NCBI RefSeq assembly: GCF_003201475.1
Contig: NZ_QJJK01000002.1
Coordinates: 496,001 to 560,000, forward strand
Source: Chelatococcus asaccharovorans
GTDB lineage: Bacteria > Pseudomonadota > Alphaproteobacteria > Rhizobiales > Beijerinckiaceae
Reading direction: 5' to 3'
Length of the DNA: 64,000 nucleotides
The notes under the pieces are model-generated. The model had not been told where the DNA came from, did no database searches, and saw only the letters and a program-made list of their open reading frames with translations. Shown here piece after piece: positions 62,033-64,000 of the stretch (position 1 is its first letter; the number at the start of each line of letters is the position of its first letter). The position numbers were made by a program, and so were the translations under genes.

Positions 62033-63526
62033 TCATACTATATTGGCGCATTCGGTATAATCGTCCTTTCTAAAGAAATTCTGATGCTTTGCACGAGTCT
62101 CCGATTTGATGGGGTTGGACGGTGCAATGGGACTGTTCTGGCCTTTGATGAGTGCGGCCAGCATCGGCCCGACGGAAAACGCGCCGATTGTCGCTCTGGC
62201 TGCAAGATTGCGCAGATAACCACCGGGATTGGCAATTACATCTGATCGCTCGAGTATGCAGGCGACGACGATCGCAGCGTCTATCTCTCCCATGGCGCTG
62301 CGTGCGCTATCCCACGCACTTGGGCTTATGCCGAGGAAGGGGCGCACGAGGGCGACAGCGTCGAAGAGATCACCCCAGCTGGTGATATCATGCCGGCTAT
62401 AGCGGCTCAGCTCCCGGCACAGCCCTTTGATGAAGCTGGGCGAATATCGTGTTTCAGCGGCGTGCCCGACGCGGAAGAGGGACATGCCGGTATCCAGGAG
62501 CGTGCGCGATTGCGCGCTGGTTTTCCGGTCAAGCTGGCACGCGGCAGGAGGGGCTTTTGGCCGGTGAAATGCTTGTGATGGCAGGGGATCGGAATGCTGT
62601 CGATGGTTGATGCTGCCGCGCGAAGGCATTTCCCGGCTGCATGTCGCGGAGACGGCGACCAGCGGGGGTGACGTATGGCATGGCTTCTTCTCGGATGCGG
62701 TTTCAGATTCAGAATAGAAGTCTGATTCTGAATTCTGTTTGTGCCGCTCAAAATGGGACTCATTGGCGCTTAAGCATGCTGATTGTGCGTGCTCTTCCAG
62801 GATGATAGCCAATTCGTGCGCTAAGGTGCCAAGTTCATCGGCCAGCGGCTTGAGGGTTTGGCTGGTCGCGGTGCGCGGGATCCGGGTGAGAATGCAGCGG
62901 AAGAGCGCGTGAACGGCGTTCCAGTCGCAAGCGGGGGCTTGTGACGAAGGGAGTGGAATGCCCTGTTCCTGGCCATGTGCGATCATCTTCGCGATATCGC
63001 GGCGAGTGAGGGTGATGCGTTCACGCAGTTGCTTCGTGGCGCGGGCCTCGCCCCGAATTTCATCGGCCCAGGCTGCGAATTGCGGTGCGCGGACGACGAG
63101 CGGCGAGAGATCAAAGCCGTATGCGACTTCGATGCCACCGCGCGCGTCCTTGCGAGCGTAGCGTTTGCCGTTGGGGCTATCCCGCCGGGCGATCAGGCCG
63201 GCCTCGACCAGAACGGCGAGGTGTCGGCGGAGTGTCGCAGGTGCCATCCCGTGCGCGCGCAGCGAGAGCTGCTGGTTTGATGGAAAGACGACGAGATCAT
63301 TCCCCGTGAGCGCGGTCTCTGGGTGGAAACTCAGAAGGGCGTCGAGCACCGCCAGCGCCCGTTCCGACACGTGGAGCCGGGGGCGGGCGGCACAAATATC
63401 CCGAAAGACCGCCCATTTATGAACGGCGATATCCGGGTTTCGGCTCCGGGCGGTGGCTTGTCCATTGAGTTGGGCATAGGTCAGCGTTCGCCGCCCAAAG
63501 GGCGTCGTTGAAACATGCGTCGACAT
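62033..63526 (-). CDS. repC: RepC, replication initiator of a repABC replicon
   Basis: 497 residues from ATG 63526, longer than the roughly 400 common for RepC. The N-terminal part G-R-R-T-L-T-Y-A-Q-L, WAVFRDICAARPRLHVSERALAVLDALL and the winged-helix region (L-S-L-R-A-H-G-M-A-P-A-T-L-R-R-H-L) match RepC. A Ser/Pro-rich low-complexity stretch (about 255-350) separates it from the C-terminal domain. RepC binds oriV, which in known repABC replicons lies inside repC. The weak ribosome-binding site and the antisense RNA upstream fit copy-number control. Confidence 0.93.
   Translation of the reverse strand: MSTHVSTTPFGRRTLTYAQLNGQATARSRNPDIAVHKWAVFRDICAARPRLHVSERALAVLDALLSFHPETALTGNDLVVFPSNQQLSLRAHGMAPATLRRHLAVLVEAGLIARRDSPNGKRYARKDARGGIEVAYGFDLSPLVVRAPQFAAWADEIRGEARATKQLRERITLTRRDIAKMIAHGQEQGIPLPSSQAPACDWNAVHALFRCILTRIPRTATSQTLKPLADELGTLAHELAIILEEHAQSACLSANESHFERHKQNSESDFYSESETASEKKPCHTSPPLVAVSATCSREMPSRGSINHRQHSDPLPSQAFHRPKAPPAACQLDRKTSAQSRTLLDTGMSLFRVGHAAETRYSPSFIKGLCRELSRYSRHDITSWGDLFDAVALVRPFLGISPSAWDSARSAMGEIDAAIVVACILERSDVIANPGGYLRNLAARATIGAFSVGPMLAALIKGQNSPIAPSNPIKSETRAKHQNFFRKDDYTECANIV
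62704..62737. other. AT-rich inverted repeat in repC, candidate origin element
   Basis: ATTCAGAAT (62707-62715) and ATTCTGAAT (62725-62733) form perfect 9-bp arms in the most AT-rich part of repC, flanked by CAG and CTG. In studied repABC replicons oriV sits in an AT-rich stretch within repC. The assignment here is inference. Confidence 0.45.
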
Positions 63527-63592
63527 TCTCTTTCACCTGTGAATAGGCAAAAGAAATTGGCGCACCGAAACGGTGTTGAGCCTCAACGGCTC

Positions 63593-63621
63593 TTGACGAT
63601 GATTCGGGGAAGTGCGATTCT
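63593..63621 (+). promoter_or_regulatory. Promoter of the repABC antisense RNA
   Basis: TTGACG (63593-63598) and GATTCT (63616-63621) with 17-base spacing, on the strand opposite to repBC, in the repB-repC gap. Confidence 0.6.
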
Positions 63622-63626
63622 CACAG

Positions 63627-63676
63627 TCGCCAAACTAGGAGAAGGGCTTCCGGAATGTGTTTCGGGGGCCTTTTTC
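63627..63676 (+). ncRNA. Counter-transcribed RNA (IncA/ctRNA-type) of the repABC locus
   Basis: Predicted start about six bases after the -10 element, ending in a 10-bp hairpin GGCTTCCGGA (63645-63654), loop ATGTGT, TTCGGGGGCC (63661-63670) and TTTTTCTTTTT. The size of about 50 bases, position between repB and repC, and antisense direction match the ctRNAs known to limit RepC synthesis and set incompatibility. The same hairpin in the sense transcript would act on repC expression. Confidence 0.8.
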
Positions 63677-63681
63677 TTTTT
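63645..63681 (+). terminator. Intrinsic terminator of the ctRNA
   Basis: 10-bp stem with three G-U or mismatch-tolerant pairs, 6-base loop, followed by TTTTTCTTTTT (63671-63681). The only strong rho-independent terminator recognised in the window. Confidence 0.8.
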
Positions 63682-63754
63682 GCCCGTTGTCTCGATCAGG
63701 GCCGAAGCGGCGGAACTGCCGGATTCTCCTTCATCGATCGAACGTCAAAATCTG

Positions 63755-64000
63755 TCAGTCAGCGCCTCCATCGTGGGTGTCTCGGAATTCGCGATAGAGA
63801 TCGTCCAGCCGATCGGAGACGAAGCTCGCAAAGTCTGGGACAATCTTCTCGTCAAAAACGAGGGCGGTGCGTCCGGGCTGGCGCTCGATGCGTCCGGCTT
63901 TTCTGCCAGTCGGTGTCGTCCATACCTGACGGTCGCGCGATGGCTTCGCTGTCTCCCCGGTCAAGCCTTTCAGAACCTGAACGAAGCGGGCGTCGCTCTG
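63755..64000 (-). CDS. repB: RepB, ParB-like partition protein of repABC, C-terminal part only
   Basis: 81 codons before the stop are visible; the gene continues past the right edge. The visible tail ends ALVFDEKIVPDFASFVSDRL followed by D-D-L-Y-R-E-F, the usual RepB C-terminus, after G-R-K-A-G-R-I-E-R. An internal TTG at 63964 is not its start. RepA should lie further right. RepB binds parS and partners RepA in segregation. Confidence 0.88.
   Translation of the reverse strand, partial: QSDARFVQVLKGLTGETAKPSRDRQVWTTPTGRKAGRIERQPGRTALVFDEKIVPDFASFVSDRLDDLYREFRDTHDGGAD

Overview
The window is GC-rich, densely coded and typical of an alphaproteobacterium of the order Hyphomicrobiales (Rhizobiales). 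It carries many solute-binding-protein transporters, TTT (tripartite tricarboxylate) transport genes and IclR/GntR/LacI catabolic regulators. It also has a roughly 106-bp CTAG-bounded intergenic repeat of the rhizobial RIME kind and, at the right edge, a repABC replication module. RepC (62033-63526), the end of RepB (63755 to the right edge) and a short antisense RNA between them place the window next to the replication origin of a secondary replicon (megaplasmid or chromid). I cannot name the genus.

Layout. (1) 1-9426: a polyamine-type ABC ATPase, a divergent GntR regulator, then aminotransferase, ThDP enzyme, SDR, solute-binding protein, M81 (MlrC-like) hydrolase and a second paralogous binding protein. 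This is an uptake and breakdown module for an unknown amine or amide. (2) 9473-24550: a leftward block with a crotonase, acyl-CoA ligase, a three-subunit HcnABC/opine-oxidase-like dehydrogenase, a Dpp-type peptide transporter and a StcD/TMADH-like flavoprotein, with an IclR regulator and a Rossmann protein diverging from it. (3) 24650-35078: a leftward operon of TctC, Cys-less thiolase, DUF35, FAH-family hydrolase, CoA transferase, TctB, TctA, polysaccharide deacetylase and a stump of a LeuB/tartrate-dehydrogenase-like gene. A second CoA transferase and an IclR regulator run divergently, and the shared promoter has three IclR-type palindromes. (4) 35207-40940: LacI regulator, sugar ABC transporter without its own ATPase, and a formylglycine-type sulfatase.

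(5) 40941-48405: gene remnants and repeats, then a LuxR-type regulator, gadB-gadC-glsA (glutamate-dependent acid resistance) and a choloylglycine-hydrolase-family enzyme. (6) 48546-58655: a benzoylformate-decarboxylase-like enzyme with an altered active-site residue, a YbaN-like membrane protein, an MsbA-type ABC exporter, a CPA2 antiporter with a cyclic-nucleotide-binding tail, and a 1080-residue S53 peptidase with DUF4114/DUF4214-like C-terminal parts. (7) 58969-61824: NAD(P)H-binding oxidoreductase, DsbA-family protein, HxlR regulator and a class D beta-lactamase beside repC.

The most interesting items are: the Cys-less thiolase/DUF35 pathway with its operator-rich promoter; the flavoprotein that has lost one Fe-S ligand and the usual active-site residues; the three-subunit dehydrogenase plus Dpp transporter cluster; the repeats that supply or touch stop codons; and the repABC antisense RNA. 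No tRNA, rRNA, CRISPR array or intact transposase was recognised.
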